Notes: generated by a model not told the origin, from the letters alone. 64,000 nucleotides of DNA from Vibrio sp. Hep-1b-8 (GCF_006124995.1 NZ_QEWN01000110.1:43040-107039), one strand, 5' to 3'. Positions 1-10,305 are shown, numbered from the stretch's first letter. Translations and numbers: made by a program.

Positions 1-105
1 CATCGCACTAGCAAAAATCATCAAGAGGAAGATTAGCGGTACACGACCAACACTCAAAAGATCGAGTGCAATCAGCTTAGCGAGATTGGGCGTTGACTTA
101 CTCAT
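1..105 (-). CDS. ftsL: Cell division protein FtsL, N-terminal part (cut by window edge)
   Basis: The minus strand begins an ORF at 105 with MSKSTPNLAKLIALDLL, followed by a hydrophobic run (VPLILLMIF) that runs off the window. A short cytoplasmic tail before a single membrane helix fits the bitopic divisome protein FtsL, which forms the FtsQLB complex. It starts a few bases after the rsmH stop at 112, the standard rsmH-ftsL order of the dcw cluster. Only 35 codons are visible, so the call rests on position and topology. Confidence 0.8.
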   Translation of the reverse strand, partial: MSKSTPNLAKLIALDLLSVGRVPLIFLLMIFASAM

Positions 106-111
106 TGTTTG

Positions 112-1062
112 TTATAGCTTTTCTGCAATACGTAGCACTGAACTGCGTGAACGTGCATTGTGTTCAACTTCTTGTTTTGACGGCTTGATTGCCTTACCAA
201 CCGCTTTTAAGTTCGCACTGCCTAAAGCTTTGATCTGCTCTTCAGTCATTGGAATACCGTGAGGCACTTCTGGTCCTTTACTCTCTTTACGAATAAAGCG
301 TTTTACCATGCGGTCTTCCAGAGAGTGGAAGCTAATCACTGATAGGCGACCTTGTGGCGCAAGAATCTTTGCTGCACCTTTTAGCGCCGTATCGATTTCT
401 TCTAACTCACTGTTGATGTAAATACGGAAGGCTTGGAAAGCACGTGTGGCTGGATGCTTTTTCTCTTTAAAGCTCTTTGGTGCTGCATCAGAAATCAGCT
501 TAGCTAACTGACTGGTGCGCGTCAGAGGCTCGTTCTCTTCGTTCTCACGGTAAGCAACGATCGCTTTAGCAATGCGACGCGCATGCTTATCTTCACCAAA
601 CTCGCGGATAACCCAAGTAATATCATCCAAATCAGCTTCCAGCAGCCATTGTGAAACCGGGATACCAGACGTTGGATCCATTCGCATATCCAGCGGACCA
701 TCTTTCATAAAGCTGAAACCACGCTCAGCGTCATCAAGTTGAGGAGAAGAAACACCCAGATCCAGTAGAACACCATCCACTTTACCAACCAATCCATACT
801 CTTCGGCATAGTCCGCCATACCAGAGAAAGGACCATGAATAATGGTAAAGCGAGGATCGTCAATTTTGTTTGCTTCAGCGATAGCTTGTGGGTCACGGTC
901 GATACTGTAAAGGCGACCATTTTCGCCCAACTTAGACAATATCGTACGGCTATGACCGCCACGACCGAATGTACCATCGATATAGATACCGTCAGGCTTT
1001 ATTGCTAAGCCATCAATCGATTCATGCAGGAGTACGGATATGTGTTTAAATGCTTCGGTCAT
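112..1062 (-). CDS. rsmH: 16S rRNA (cytosine(1402)-N(4))-methyltransferase RsmH
   Basis: SAM-dependent methyltransferase that modifies N4 of C1402 in the decoding centre of 16S rRNA. The protein (316 aa) opens with [19 protein letters not shown] and carries the family's SAM-binding stretch GTFGRGGHS near residue 32 and [12 protein letters not shown] near residue 100. The reading frame extends 8 codons upstream, but the conserved N-terminus starts at 1062, so that start is chosen. It is the first gene of the dcw cluster here. mraZ, which precedes rsmH in E. coli, is missing: only about 145 bp separate rsmH from the rnpB terminator. C1402 is also methylated by RsmI, encoded at 1899-2762. Confidence 0.97.
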   Translation of the reverse strand: MTEAFKHISVLLHESIDGLAIKPDGIYIDGTFGRGGHSRTILSKLGENGRLYSIDRDPQAIAEANKIDDPRFTIIHGPFSGMADYAEEYGLVGKVDGVLLDLGVSSPQLDDAERGFSFMKDGPLDMRMDPTSGIPVSQWLLEADLDDITWVIREFGEDKHARRIAKAIVAYRENEENEPLTRTSQLAKLISDAAPKSFKEKKHPATRAFQAFRIYINSELEEIDTALKGAAKILAPQGRLSVISFHSLEDRMVKRFIRKESKGPEVPHGIPMTEEQIKALGSANLKAVGKAIKPSKQEVEHNARSRSSVLRIAEKL

Positions 1063-1206
1063 AGTTATCTCATGTGGCTGTCGCATTGACGGATTCAGAT
1101 TCTCCAGTGTACTGATTTAGCGGCGTATCGCCACTATTAGCACATGAGAACTCGTGATTTAGCGCCAAGTTTAATGGTTCGGAAATAAATTTGGTCAATT
1201 AAAAGC

Positions 1207-1241
1207 AAAAAACCCATCATAACAACAAAGTTACGATGGGT
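1207..1241 (-). terminator. Rho-independent terminator of rnpB
   Basis: On the minus strand an ACCCATCGTAAC / GTTATGATGGGT hairpin with a six-base loop is followed by a run of T. It begins a few bases past the mature 3' end of RNase P RNA. Confidence 0.9.
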
Positions 1242-1248
1242 CTCGAAT

Positions 1249-1702
<454 letters not shown>

Positions 1703-1709
1703 AGGGCGG

Positions 1710-1738
1710 ATTGTATAGACTAATCCACTAAGTGTCTA
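1710..1738 (-). promoter_or_regulatory. Sigma-70 promoter of rnpB
   Basis: Minus strand -35 TAGACA (1733-1738), 17-bp spacer, -10 TACAAT (1710-1715). The implied start lies about seven bases further on, at the predicted 5' end of RNase P RNA. Confidence 0.8.
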
Positions 1739-1898
1739 GCGAGATCACAAATATGATGCAAACGAGGCGTTAAGTGGTCAAGGAACAGACAGAATACGTT
1801 ACTTCGCGAGGTAAGAACGCTGCCCTTCGAGAGTCGAGCAATGGAAAGCTAGAGCTAAAGCGGCTTCTTCTTGATTCTCGACTCCAATGTCTCAACTC

Positions 1899-2762
1899 TT
1901 AACTCAAGTTCTCCAACCCCCACTTATACAGCGCATTTTTCTTCAGGTTGTATATTTCTGCGGCCAATGCGGCGGCTTTTTTAAGGGGTAACTCTTTGGT
2001 CAAAATCGCCAGTGTGCGAGTCGCTTCCTCTGGCAAGGTCTCTTCTTCACTCGAACGGTAACCATGAATCAACAGCGCCATTTCACCACGCTGCTGATTC
2101 TCATCAGCTTTAACCCATTCCACCAATTCACCCAGTGGCATACCTTGAATAGTCTCAAAGGTTTTGGTCAGTTCACGGGCAAGAACAACTTCTCGCTCAG
2201 GCCCCAAAATGTCTAGCATATCCGCAAGTGAATCTAGGATGCGGTGAGGGGATTCGTAGAATACACATGTACGTTCTACTTTGGCGATTTCTAGGAACTT
2301 ATCTTTTCGTCCCTTGCTTTTCGCAGGTAAGAACCCTTCAAAGCTGAATCTGTCAGAAGGTAATCCCGATGCGCTGAGCGCGGTAATCACTGCGCAAGCC
2401 CCTGGCAGTGGGACAACTTTAACGCCCGCCTGACGACATTGCGTGACAAGATGGTATCCTGGATCACTAATTAATGGGGTGCCGGCATCAGAAACGAGTG
2501 CAATTGAGTGCCCAGCTAACAATTTGTCGACTAAGACTTGCGCTTTTTGCTGTTCATTATGATCATGGAGAGCATAAGTTTTAGTTTGAATATTGAAGTG
2601 AGAAAGCAACTTACCTGTATGACGTGTATCTTCTGCGGCAATAAGATCGACATTAGATAGCACTTCAATCGCTCGCTGAGTAATATCGCCCAGATTGCCA
2701 ATTGGTGTAGGTACGATATAAAGGGTAGGAACCTCAGTTAGTAAGGTTTTGTTATCTGTCAT
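1899..2762 (-). CDS. rsmI: 16S rRNA (cytidine(1402)-2'-O)-methyltransferase RsmI
   Basis: Tetrapyrrole-methylase-fold enzyme (287 aa) that adds the 2'-O-methyl group to C1402 of 16S rRNA, the same nucleotide modified by RsmH at the other side of rnpB. Diagnostic motifs are [15 protein letters not shown] near residue 14, [12 protein letters not shown] near residue 43 and [15 protein letters not shown] near residue 88 (the SAM-binding glycine-rich region). The length matches the family. It is transcribed divergently from lpoA; the start codon at 2762 abuts the 5' end of the lpoA upstream region, so the two genes must share a short control region. Confidence 0.97.
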   Translation of the reverse strand: MTDNKTLLTEVPTLYIVPTPIGNLGDITQRAIEVLSNVDLIAAEDTRHTGKLLSHFNIQTKTYALHDHNEQQKAQVLVDKLLAGHSIALVSDAGTPLISDPGYHLVTQCRQAGVKVVPLPGACAVITALSASGLPSDRFSFEGFLPAKSKGRKDKFLEIAKVERTCVFYESPHRILDSLADMLDILGPEREVVLARELTKTFETIQGMPLGELVEWVKADENQQRGEMALLIHGYRSSEEETLPEEATRTLAILTKELPLKKAAALAAEIYNLKKNALYKWGLENLS

Positions 2763-2831
2763 TTGTTTACCATCACTTCAACGATTAATATAGACACAAT
2801 TTTATACGGAATTAACAAAGAGCTCATGGCC

Positions 2832-4637
2832 ATGAAAAACCACAAGCGTCTCAGTGTAACACGCTTACTGACTCCTGTAGCACTTGCTGTCACATTGGCA
2901 GCGTGTTCTTCTGCTCCAAAGGCGCCAACAAGTGTCGATATTACCCTCGACCCAAATCAGCCAATCCAGACCTATCTGATGCGTGCTGATAGCAGCCAAG
3001 GAAGCCTACAAAATGATTGGCTAATCATGGCACTGAAAGCCTCTATCGATGCTGGAGACGCAACTCAAGCGGAGCTATTGATGAAGCGTTTAGCTCGTCA
3101 ATCCTTAACCGATATGCAGCAAGCCGAATGGCAACTCGCTCGTGCAGAACTACTTGTTGCTCAAAATCAGCACCAAGAAGCGCTCTCACAACTTAATTTC
3201 AGACCATCGTGGCAACTTGCCGATGAGCAGTGGCTAAACTACCACCAACTTCGCGCCTCCCTATTCACAAAACAAGGTGATTTTTTCAATGCCACTCGTG
3301 AACTATCGTTAAGCAGCGGTTACTTACCGGAAAGTGAGCAAGCTTTTGTGGCACAAAGTATCTGGAACAATTTAGGCCAATACACCGGAACTCAACTTGA
3401 CACCTTCAAGCAACAAGAGACAGACCCTGTTATCGCTGGCTGGCTTGAAGTGACTGGCTTCACCAAGAACTATGCGAGCAACCTACCGCAGTTGAAAAGC
3501 AGCTTAGAACAATGGTTAGCGGCTAATCCAACTCACCCTGCATCGCTATACACTCCGCAGGCAATTAATGAAATTTTGTCTCTTGAACTCATTAAACCCG
3601 TCAACACAGCGCTACTGCTACCACTTAGTAGCAAGTTTGCTCAACAAGCTAAGCTAATTCGCGACGGCTTCATCCTAGAGATGATGAATGATAAGGAACG
3701 AGATCCTAACGCAACGCTCACCGTGATCGATACCAATGCAACAAGCGTAGCTGAATTAGAGTCAACCTTAGTTGAAAAGCAAATTGATTCAGTTGTAGGC
3801 CCGTTACTTAAAGAGAACATTGAGAAACTGCAACAAGCTCAAGCAAGCTTTACTTCAAGTTTACCGATGCTTGCGCTTAACATCCCTGATAATGTTGAAG
3901 CGGGAAACAACACTTGCTATCTCGCCCTTTCGCCTGAGCAAGAAGTTGCTCAAGCTGCAAAACATTTAGCTAAACAAGGCTACCAATACCCGCTCATCCT
4001 TGCTCCTAATGGCCGTTTAGGCTCACGTGTCGTGGATGCGTTTAAGCAAGAGTGGAGCAAATACAGTGATAACAAGGTGGCGGTAAACCTCTTTGGTGAT
4101 AAACGCCAACTACAACGTGACATCAATAAAGTATTCGGTTTGCAAGATAGCCAGCAGCACATTGCTCAGATGGAATCTTTACTTAGTATCCCGCTGGAGA
4201 GCCAACCACGCAGTCGCCGCGATGTCGATGCAGTCTACATCGTTGCAAGCAGTGCTGAGTTAACATTAATCAAACCATTTATTGAAGTAGCGATTAACCC
4301 AGATACGCTCCCACCGAAGCTCTATTCTAACTCACGCAGCAATAGTGGCCGTCAGCAGTATGAAGATCTAACCGGTGTGATGTACAGTGATATTCCACTA
4401 TTAATTCAACCAGATGCAAGCCTGAAAGCTCAAATGGATAAATTGTGGCCGAAAGATTCTAACGCAGAGAAGCGCCTGCAAGCCCTAGGTATGGATGCTT
4501 ACCGTTTGATGGAACATCTCCCTCAAATGAAAGTCATTCAAGGCTACTCTATCGAGGGAAATACTGGCTTGCTAAGTATCGACGATAATTGCGTCGTACA
4601 GCGCGAGATCAGTTGGGCGGAGCATAGTGCCAACTAA
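2832..4637 (+). CDS. lpoA: Penicillin-binding protein activator LpoA (outer-membrane lipoprotein)
   Basis: Outer-membrane lipoprotein that reaches through the periplasm to stimulate PBP1A (601 aa). An AT-poor reading frame continues upstream to 2763, but MKNHKRLSVTRLLTPVALA at 2832 begins a clear lipoprotein signal ending in the lipobox LAAC, with AAGAGC placed about ten bases before it; ATG 2826 is an alternative. The N-terminal third is helical and TPR-like; the C-terminal part from about residue 250 resembles periplasmic binding proteins (LLPLSSKFAQQAKLIRDGF, PLILAPNGRLGSRV). It overlaps the next gene by 11 bases, starting the lpoA-yraN-diaA-dolP operon as in E. coli. Confidence 0.95.
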   Translation: MKNHKRLSVTRLLTPVALAVTLAACSSAPKAPTSVDITLDPNQPIQTYLMRADSSQGSLQNDWLIMALKASIDAGDATQAELLMKRLARQSLTDMQQAEWQLARAELLVAQNQHQEALSQLNFRPSWQLADEQWLNYHQLRASLFTKQGDFFNATRELSLSSGYLPESEQAFVAQSIWNNLGQYTGTQLDTFKQQETDPVIAGWLEVTGFTKNYASNLPQLKSSLEQWLAANPTHPASLYTPQAINEILSLELIKPVNTALLLPLSSKFAQQAKLIRDGFILEMMNDKERDPNATLTVIDTNATSVAELESTLVEKQIDSVVGPLLKENIEKLQQAQASFTSSLPMLALNIPDNVEAGNNTCYLALSPEQEVAQAAKHLAKQGYQYPLILAPNGRLGSRVVDAFKQEWSKYSDNKVAVNLFGDKRQLQRDINKVFGLQDSQQHIAQMESLLSIPLESQPRSRRDVDAVYIVASSAELTLIKPFIEVAINPDTLPPKLYSNSRSNSGRQQYEDLTGVMYSDIPLLIQPDASLKAQMDKLWPKDSNAEKRLQALGMDAYRLMEHLPQMKVIQGYSIEGNTGLLSIDDNCVVQREISWAEHSAN

Positions 4638-4992
4638 TAAAAGAGAGCACGGACAACACTACGAAGCCGCAGCACAAAAGTATCTTACTGGTTGCGGCCT
4701 CTCATTAATTGAGCGAAACTTCCTAGCCAAAGCTGGCGAGATAGACCTCATTATGCGCGATGGTACAACTATCGTCTTCGTTGAGGTACGCTATCGTAAA
4801 AGCCAATCGTTCGGACATGCTGCGGAGACCGTCACGCCTAGCAAAATACGCAAGCTAATAAAAACCGCAAATGTATGGCTAATGAAGAACGGCTTATCCG
4901 TTTACTCGACAGATTTTCGCTTTGACTTGGTGGCGATTCATAACCATGGTCACCAAATCGAATGGCTCAAAAACGTAATAACTCAAGGATAA
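4627..4992 (+). CDS. yraN: YraN family protein (UPF0102), nuclease-like fold
   Basis: Small protein of 121 aa with the UPF0102 pattern: GEIDLIMRDGTTIVFVEVRYRKS around residues 37-60 contains the E..D..E.EVR arrangement typical of the restriction-endonuclease-like fold. The cellular role is not established. It starts at GTG 4627 inside the 3' end of lpoA, with GGCGGAGC as ribosome binding site, and is followed after three bases by diaA, so the genes are probably translationally coupled. Confidence 0.92.
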   Translation: MPTNKREHGQHYEAAAQKYLTGCGLSLIERNFLAKAGEIDLIMRDGTTIVFVEVRYRKSQSFGHAAETVTPSKIRKLIKTANVWLMKNGLSVYSTDFRFDLVAIHNHGHQIEWLKNVITQG

Positions 4993-5586
<594 letters not shown>

Positions 5587-6150
5587 ATGATGAATTGGTT
5601 TAAACCTCTACTGTTATCTCTATTGCTACTCAATCTCACCGGATGCGCTGGTCTATTTGTTGCTGGCGCAGCGACGACAGCCGCAATCGTTATTGACCCT
5701 CGAACAACGCAAGAGATCTGGAACGATAATAATATTGAGTTTGAAGTCGCGGGTATTGGTAACAAGCCCCCATTCAGAGGCAATGCCCGTATTACTGCCA
5801 GTTCATACAACGGCACCGTAGTTTTGATGGGACAGGCAAACAGCGATCAACTCAAGCAAGAGTTTGAATCGCAAGCACGTAAAATCAAAGGCGTTAAAAA
5901 CATTCACAATCAGCTGCGTGTTAAAGCACCGTTGTCTGTGAGCGAGATTAGCCACGATAGTTGGATAACGACGAAAGTGAAATCCGCTTTACTGGCGAAC
6001 TCGGAGCTTAACGGCGTAAAAATTAAAGTGATCACCGAAGACAAAGAAGTCTTCCTACTCGGTTATGTTTCTCAACAACATGCTGACATTGCAACCGAGT
6101 TGGCGCGCAACATATCTGGTGTCAAACAGGTGGTACGTGCCTTTCATTAA
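5587..6150 (+). CDS. dolP: Division/outer-membrane-stress lipoprotein DolP (two BON domains)
   Basis: Lipoprotein of 187 aa (YraP family). The signal peptide ends in LNLTGC, and two BON domains follow (about residues 45-115 and 120-187), each with the typical GTVVLMGQA or KEVFLLGYV strand. In E. coli DolP supports outer-membrane integrity and BAM function. Start ATG 5587 follows the diaA stop directly; ATG 5590 is also possible. A bidirectional terminator follows the gene. Confidence 0.93.
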   Translation: MMNWFKPLLLSLLLLNLTGCAGLFVAGAATTAAIVIDPRTTQEIWNDNNIEFEVAGIGNKPPFRGNARITASSYNGTVVLMGQANSDQLKQEFESQARKIKGVKNIHNQLRVKAPLSVSEISHDSWITTKVKSALLANSELNGVKIKVITEDKEVFLLGYVSQQHADIATELARNISGVKQVVRAFH

Positions 6151-6176
6151 CAGGGCTAAGCACAACAAATTGAGAT

Positions 6177-6207
6177 AAAAAAGCAGCGCATTAGCGCTGC
6201 TTTTTTA
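6177..6207. terminator. Bidirectional terminator between dolP and sspB
   Basis: AGCAGCGC (6182-6189) and GCGCTGCT (6194-6201) form a stem with loop ATTA, flanked by A-tract and T-tract, so it can end transcription from both converging operons. Confidence 0.92.
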
Positions 6208-6690
6208 TTTGACTACTCTTAGGCTTGGACGCCCTTTGGTCGGTCTTGGAGGCTCATCATCAGAGTTGAGGGACTCTCGTTCCGCACTCTCGTCAGCAAC
6301 AGACAAAGAGTTCTCTTCATCTTGTTCCTCATAAATCCCTTCTTCTTCATATTCGCCCATGTAAGCTTCTTCGGGTTCAAACATGGTACCTGCGCCATTT
6401 TCACGGGCATAAATAGCTTGAACAGCATACAAAGGGACGATAACAGAATGAGGACGACCACTAAAACGAGCATTAAAGGTGATCGCTTCGTTTCCTAGTT
6501 CCAAGTTACCCACCGCTCTAGGAGCAATATTTAGGATGATTTGTCCATCTTGAACAAACTCCATCGGCACTCGGACACCAGGCAGTTCTGCTGCCACTAC
6601 GACATGCGGCGTTAAATCGTTATCCACCAACCAATCATAAAACGCACGAAGCATATATGGTCGGCGTGGTGTCATATTGACAATATCCAT
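6205..6690 (-). CDS. sspB: ClpXP protease specificity-enhancing factor SspB
   Basis: Adaptor (161 aa) that delivers ssrA-tagged and other substrates to ClpXP. The folded N-terminal domain (MTPRRPYMLRAFYDWLVDN onward, to about residue 112) is well conserved. The C-terminal part is an acidic, probably unstructured linker ending in GRPSLRVVK, the peptide that docks on the ClpX zinc-binding domain. It follows sspA on the same strand with an 11-bp gap. Confidence 0.96.
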   Translation of the reverse strand: MDIVNMTPRRPYMLRAFYDWLVDNDLTPHVVVAAELPGVRVPMEFVQDGQIILNIAPRAVGNLELGNEAITFNARFSGRPHSVIVPLYAVQAIYARENGAGTMFEPEEAYMGEYEEEGIYEEQDEENSLSVADESAERESLNSDDEPPRPTKGRPSLRVVK

Positions 6691-6701
6691 CTTCTCGCCA
6701 A

Positions 6702-7337
6702 TTAACGAGTTAGACGCATTTCACGTTCAGCTTCCGTTAGAGAAGCTAGGAATGAATCACGCTCAAATACACGATTCATGTAAACTTTAAGCTCTTTCGA
6801 CCCTGGACCAACTAGTTCAATACCAAGTTGAGGCAGACGCCATAGCAATGGTGCTAGGTAGCAGTCGATTAGGCTGAATTCTTCGCTCATGAAGTACTCA
6901 TACTCAGCGAAAACAGGGCCTAGAGTTAGCAGATCGTTGCGCAGTTTGTTGCGGGCAGCTTCTGCTTCATCAGCAGTGCCTTTTACAATCTTTTCAGCAA
7001 GCGTGTACCAGTTTTTCTCGATACGGAAGATCATTAGACGGCTGTTACCACGAGCGACTGGGTATACAGGCATCAATGGTGGATGAGGGAAACGCTCATC
7101 TAAGTATTCCATGATGATCTTTGAGTCGTAAAGCGCTAGTTCACGGTCAACAAGTGTTGGTACTGTCTTATATGGATTAAGTTCGATAAGTTCAGCAGGT
7201 AGATTTGCTTCATCAACAAGCTCTACTTCTACACTTACACCTTTCTCTGCTAGAACAATACGAACCTGATGGCTATACATATCAGATGCACTTGAAAATA
7301 GAGTCATCACAGAACGTTTATTGGCAGCTACAGCCAT
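6702..7337 (-). CDS. sspA: Stringent starvation protein SspA
   Basis: RNA-polymerase-associated GST-fold protein (211 aa) acting in stationary-phase and stress transcription. The start at 7337 gives the conserved N-terminus MAVAANKRSVMTLFS, with GGAGGG eight bases upstream; the frame extends five codons further (7352) but without support. It has a thioredoxin-like N-domain and a helical GST C-domain. It forms an operon with sspB and lies downstream of the petC terminator, so it needs its own promoter in the short space before 7337; I could not place one with confidence. Confidence 0.95.
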   Translation of the reverse strand: MAVAANKRSVMTLFSSASDMYSHQVRIVLAEKGVSVEVELVDEANLPAELIELNPYKTVPTLVDRELALYDSKIIMEYLDERFPHPPLMPVYPVARGNSRLMIFRIEKNWYTLAEKIVKGTADEAEAARNKLRNDLLTLGPVFAEYEYFMSEEFSLIDCYLAPLLWRLPQLGIELVGPGSKELKVYMNRVFERDSFLASLTEAEREMRLTR

Positions 7338-7360
7338 GGAGCCCTCCAGCACACTTACAA

Positions 7361-7393
7361 AATAAAAACAATGGAGGCTAAGCCTCCATTGTT
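7361..7393 (-). terminator. Terminator of the petABC operon
   Basis: A perfect 12-bp stem, AACAATGGAGGC (7367-7378) with GCCTCCATTGTT (7382-7393), is followed on the minus strand by TTTTTATTTTG. It sits between petC and sspA. Confidence 0.9.
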
Positions 7394-7433
7394 AAGTTAA
7401 AAATTTGGGAATTAGCACGGTATCGTAGCACAA

Positions 7434-8171
7434 TTAGTGCACATCACGCCAATACTCTTTCTTCAGCAATACAACAACGATTGTAAAGATGATTAAGAAG
7501 CCCATAACCCACCAGCCAAGAGCGTGACGCTCAAGCTTCACTGGGTCACCTGAGTACTCAAGGAAGTTCACCAAATCGCGAACTGCATTGTCGTACTCTT
7601 CACGGTTAAGCTCACCGCTGCCATCAGCTTCTACGCCAACAACTTTCGTCACTTCTTTACCATCAACTACGTGCGTTTCATACACTGGCTTAGGAATACC
7701 TTGTAGCTCTTCAAGAACGTGAGGCATACCAACGCTTGGGAAAACAATGTTGTTCACGCCAAACGGACGGCTTGGATCCTCGTAGAAAGCACGTAGGTAA
7801 GTGTATAGCCAATCTGTACCACGAACACGAGCAACAAGTGTTAGATCTGGCGGTGGAGCACCGAACCATTTCGCCGCTGACTTATCTGGAATTGCGTTCT
7901 CCATCAAGTCACCCACTTTTGCTTCTGAGTCGAAGATTAAATTGTCTTTTAGCAAATCTAGAGGAATACCGATGTCACGACCAACTCGCTCGTAACGTTG
8001 GTATTGAGCTGAGTGACAGCCAAAACAGTAGTTCATAAACAGCTTTGCACCGTTTTGCAATGAAGCTTGGTCACTCAGATCGTTGTTTGCTTTATCTAGT
8101 GGTACGTTCGCACCCGCTGCCATTGCCAATGAAGGCAGCATTGCAAATAAAATTACAATCCATTTTTTCAT
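7434..8171 (-). CDS. petC: Cytochrome c1 of the bc1 complex
   Basis: Haem c subunit (245 aa) of ubiquinol-cytochrome c oxidoreductase, anchored in the inner membrane with its haem domain in the periplasm. It has a Sec signal peptide (MKKWIVILFAMLPSLAMAA), the haem-attachment motif CFGCH near residue 50, and a single C-terminal anchor (WWVMGFLIIFTIVVVLL) before KKEYWRDVH. Its start overlaps the cytochrome b stop by four bases (ATGA), indicating coupled translation. It is the last gene of petABC. Confidence 0.96.
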   Translation of the reverse strand: MKKWIVILFAMLPSLAMAAGANVPLDKANNDLSDQASLQNGAKLFMNYCFGCHSAQYQRYERVGRDIGIPLDLLKDNLIFDSEAKVGDLMENAIPDKSAAKWFGAPPPDLTLVARVRGTDWLYTYLRAFYEDPSRPFGVNNIVFPSVGMPHVLEELQGIPKPVYETHVVDGKEVTKVVGVEADGSGELNREEYDNAVRDLVNFLEYSGDPVKLERHALGWWVMGFLIIFTIVVVLLKKEYWRDVH

Positions 8172-9433
8172 TTGAATGTCACCCTTTCTGGTAGTGGCTT
8201 AGTCGCTTCGTTCTTACTGTAGAAGTACAGCAGTACGAAGAACATGAAGTAAGCTAAGCTGAAGATCTGAGCTAGTAGCGTGTACGTTGGTGTTGCTGGA
8301 AGCGCACCAAGAATACCCAACGCGATAAAGCTGATCGTGAACTGGATGATGTTGAATAAATGGAACTTACTGCGGTAGCGGTAAGAACGCACGCGACAAC
8401 GGTCTAGCCAAGGTAGTACAAATAGAACCGCAATCGACGCACCCATTGCAATAACACCTAATAGCTTGTCTGGAACCGCACGCAGAATCGCGTAGAACGG
8501 AGTGAAGTACCATACAGGAGCAATGTGCTCAGGTGTTTTCAGTGGGTTCGCTGCTTCAAAGTTAGGTGGCTCAAGGAAGTAACCGCCCATTTCTGGGTTG
8601 AAGAACAACACGTAACAGAATAGGAACAAGAATCCTGCTACACCGACCATATCCTTAACCGTACCGTATGGGTGGAAAGGAATAGAGTCGATGATATCGT
8701 ACTTCTTAGTGTAGTAGTCGTGGAACTTAAACTGTGTCTGGTAATCGTCGCCCATCGTGCCTTTTGGCAGCTTAGTTTCAATACCATCAGGGTTGTTTGA
8801 ACCCACTTCGTGCAGAGCTAGAACATGTAGAACGATCAACAGCAATAGTACGATTGGTAGTGCGATAACGTGTAGAGCGAAGAAACGGTTAAGCGTCGCA
8901 CCAGAGATTACGTAGTCACCACGAATCCAAAGTGTTAGATCATCACCGATAACAGGAATGGCACCAAACAGAGAAATGATTACCTGTGCACCCCAGTAAG
9001 ACATCTGACCCCATGGTAGTAGGTAGCCCATGAATGCTTCTGCCATCAACACGAGGAAGATTAGCATACCGAAGATCCATAGTAGCTCACGAGGCTTCTG
9101 GTAAGAACCGTAGATTAAGCCACGGAACATGTGTAGGTAAACAACAACGAAGAATGCCGAAGCACCCGTTGAGTGCATGTAACGTAACAACCAACCGTAC
9201 TCAACATCACGCATGATGTATTCGATTGACGCAAACGCGCCATCACCAGACGGTACGTAGTTCATTGTTAACCAAATACCCGTTAGGATTTGGTTGACCA
9301 ATACAAGCATCGCTAGCGAACCAAATAGATACCAAAAGTTAAAGTTCTTTGGCATCGGGTACTCAGAAAGGTGCTTCTTGTACGCATTCATTGCGGGTAT
9401 GCGTTTTTCTACCCAATCAAGTAGAGCTTGCAT
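8168..9433 (-). CDS. petB: Cytochrome b of the bc1 complex
   Basis: Membrane core of the bc1 complex (421 aa) with both quinone sites. Haem ligands are His87 and His101 in helix B, and His188 and His203 in helix D; the second pair is 15 residues apart, one more than the first. The Qo-site motif is PVWY (residues 306-309) rather than the PEWY of mitochondria and alphaproteobacteria. It starts at 9433, overlapping the last base of the Rieske gene, and ends inside the petC start. The role is respiratory electron transfer from quinol to cytochrome c. Confidence 0.97.
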   Translation of the reverse strand: MQALLDWVEKRIPAMNAYKKHLSEYPMPKNFNFWYLFGSLAMLVLVNQILTGIWLTMNYVPSGDGAFASIEYIMRDVEYGWLLRYMHSTGASAFFVVVYLHMFRGLIYGSYQKPRELLWIFGMLIFLVLMAEAFMGYLLPWGQMSYWGAQVIISLFGAIPVIGDDLTLWIRGDYVISGATLNRFFALHVIALPIVLLLLIVLHVLALHEVGSNNPDGIETKLPKGTMGDDYQTQFKFHDYYTKKYDIIDSIPFHPYGTVKDMVGVAGFLFLFCYVLFFNPEMGGYFLEPPNFEAANPLKTPEHIAPVWYFTPFYAILRAVPDKLLGVIAMGASIAVLFVLPWLDRCRVRSYRYRSKFHLFNIIQFTISFIALGILGALPATPTYTLLAQIFSLAYFMFFVLLYFYSKNEATKPLPERVTFK

Positions 9434-10026
9434 TATGCCTCCCCTTCTTCGTCAACACCGATAAGGATTCTGGTATCACTTAGGTACATGTGTTTTGGAA
9501 CAACTAGGTTAAGTGGTGCAGGTACACCTTGGAATACACGACCAGCCATGTCGAACTTAGAGCCGTGACATGGACAGAAGAAACCAGACTTAACACCCTG
9601 AACTTGTTCAGCAAAACTGTCAGGTAAATAGGTTGGAGAACAACCAAGGTGCGTACAGATACCAACAGCGACAAAATACTCAGGCTTAATTGAGCGGTAA
9701 GCGTTTTGAGCATAAGTTGGCTGCTGTTCTTCTCCAGATGCAGGGTCACGTAGTTGACCATCAATTGCTTTCAGTCCATCGACTACGGTTTGTGCACGAC
9801 GTACAACCCATACAGGTTTACCACGCCACTCGACACGTACCATCTGCCCTTCTTCAAGTTTACCGATATCAACTTCAACAGGGGCACCCGCAGCTTTGGC
9901 TTTTTCACTTGGGTTCCAAGATTTAATAAAAGGAACGGCGACAGCAGCTGCTCCTAAACCACCAACAACAGCTGTTGTAGCAGTTAAGAAACGTCTGCGA
10001 CCGTTATTTAAAGGCGCATTGCTCAT
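9433..10026 (-). CDS. petA: Rieske iron-sulfur subunit of the bc1 complex
   Basis: 2Fe-2S subunit (197 aa). The N-terminus has a twin-arginine motif (GRRRFLTATTAVVGG) leading into an uncleaved membrane anchor. Cluster ligands are in CTHLGC and CPCHGS. It is the first gene of petABC, and a good sigma-70 promoter lies about 90 bp upstream. E. coli lacks this operon; its position between rplM-rpsI and sspAB matches other vibrios as far as I recall. Confidence 0.97.
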   Translation of the reverse strand: MSNAPLNNGRRRFLTATTAVVGGLGAAAVAVPFIKSWNPSEKAKAAGAPVEVDIGKLEEGQMVRVEWRGKPVWVVRRAQTVVDGLKAIDGQLRDPASGEEQQPTYAQNAYRSIKPEYFVAVGICTHLGCSPTYLPDSFAEQVQGVKSGFFCPCHGSKFDMAGRVFQGVPAPLNLVVPKHMYLSDTRILIGVDEEGEA

Positions 10027-10124
10027 CCAAACATTCTCCCATTTGCTCCTTGTGGATTATTGTTATTCCGCTTAAAGAGCATGGCTAACAAAATACGAAT
10101 TTAGTTGTATTTATTTGATGGCAA

Positions 10125-10153
10125 ATGATAAATAAAACCCTACTTTTTGACAA
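10125..10153 (-). promoter_or_regulatory. Sigma-70 promoter of petABC
   Basis: Minus strand -35 TTGTCA (10148-10153), 17-bp spacer, -10 TATCAT (10125-10130). It gives a leader of about 90 nt before petA. The rest of the 10027-10355 gap holds only the rpsI terminator and no convincing gene. Confidence 0.75.
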
Positions 10154-10270
10154 GATAAAGCTACCTTTTTGTAACATTTGTGAGGCGAATCGCCAGTGAC
10201 GTCACAAAAGCTGCGTAAGTACGACAAATCAAACAGTAAGTACGGGTGACAAAGGATTTTTTTGGAGCGG

Positions 10271-10305
10271 AAAAACAAAAAAGCCTGACATAATGCCAGG
10301 CTTTT
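10271..10305 (-). terminator. Terminator of rplM-rpsI
   Basis: GCCTG and CAGGC arms (about 10283-10301) are flanked by A and T tracts and followed on the minus strand by TTTTTTGTTTTT, about 50 bp past the rpsI stop. Confidence 0.87.
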
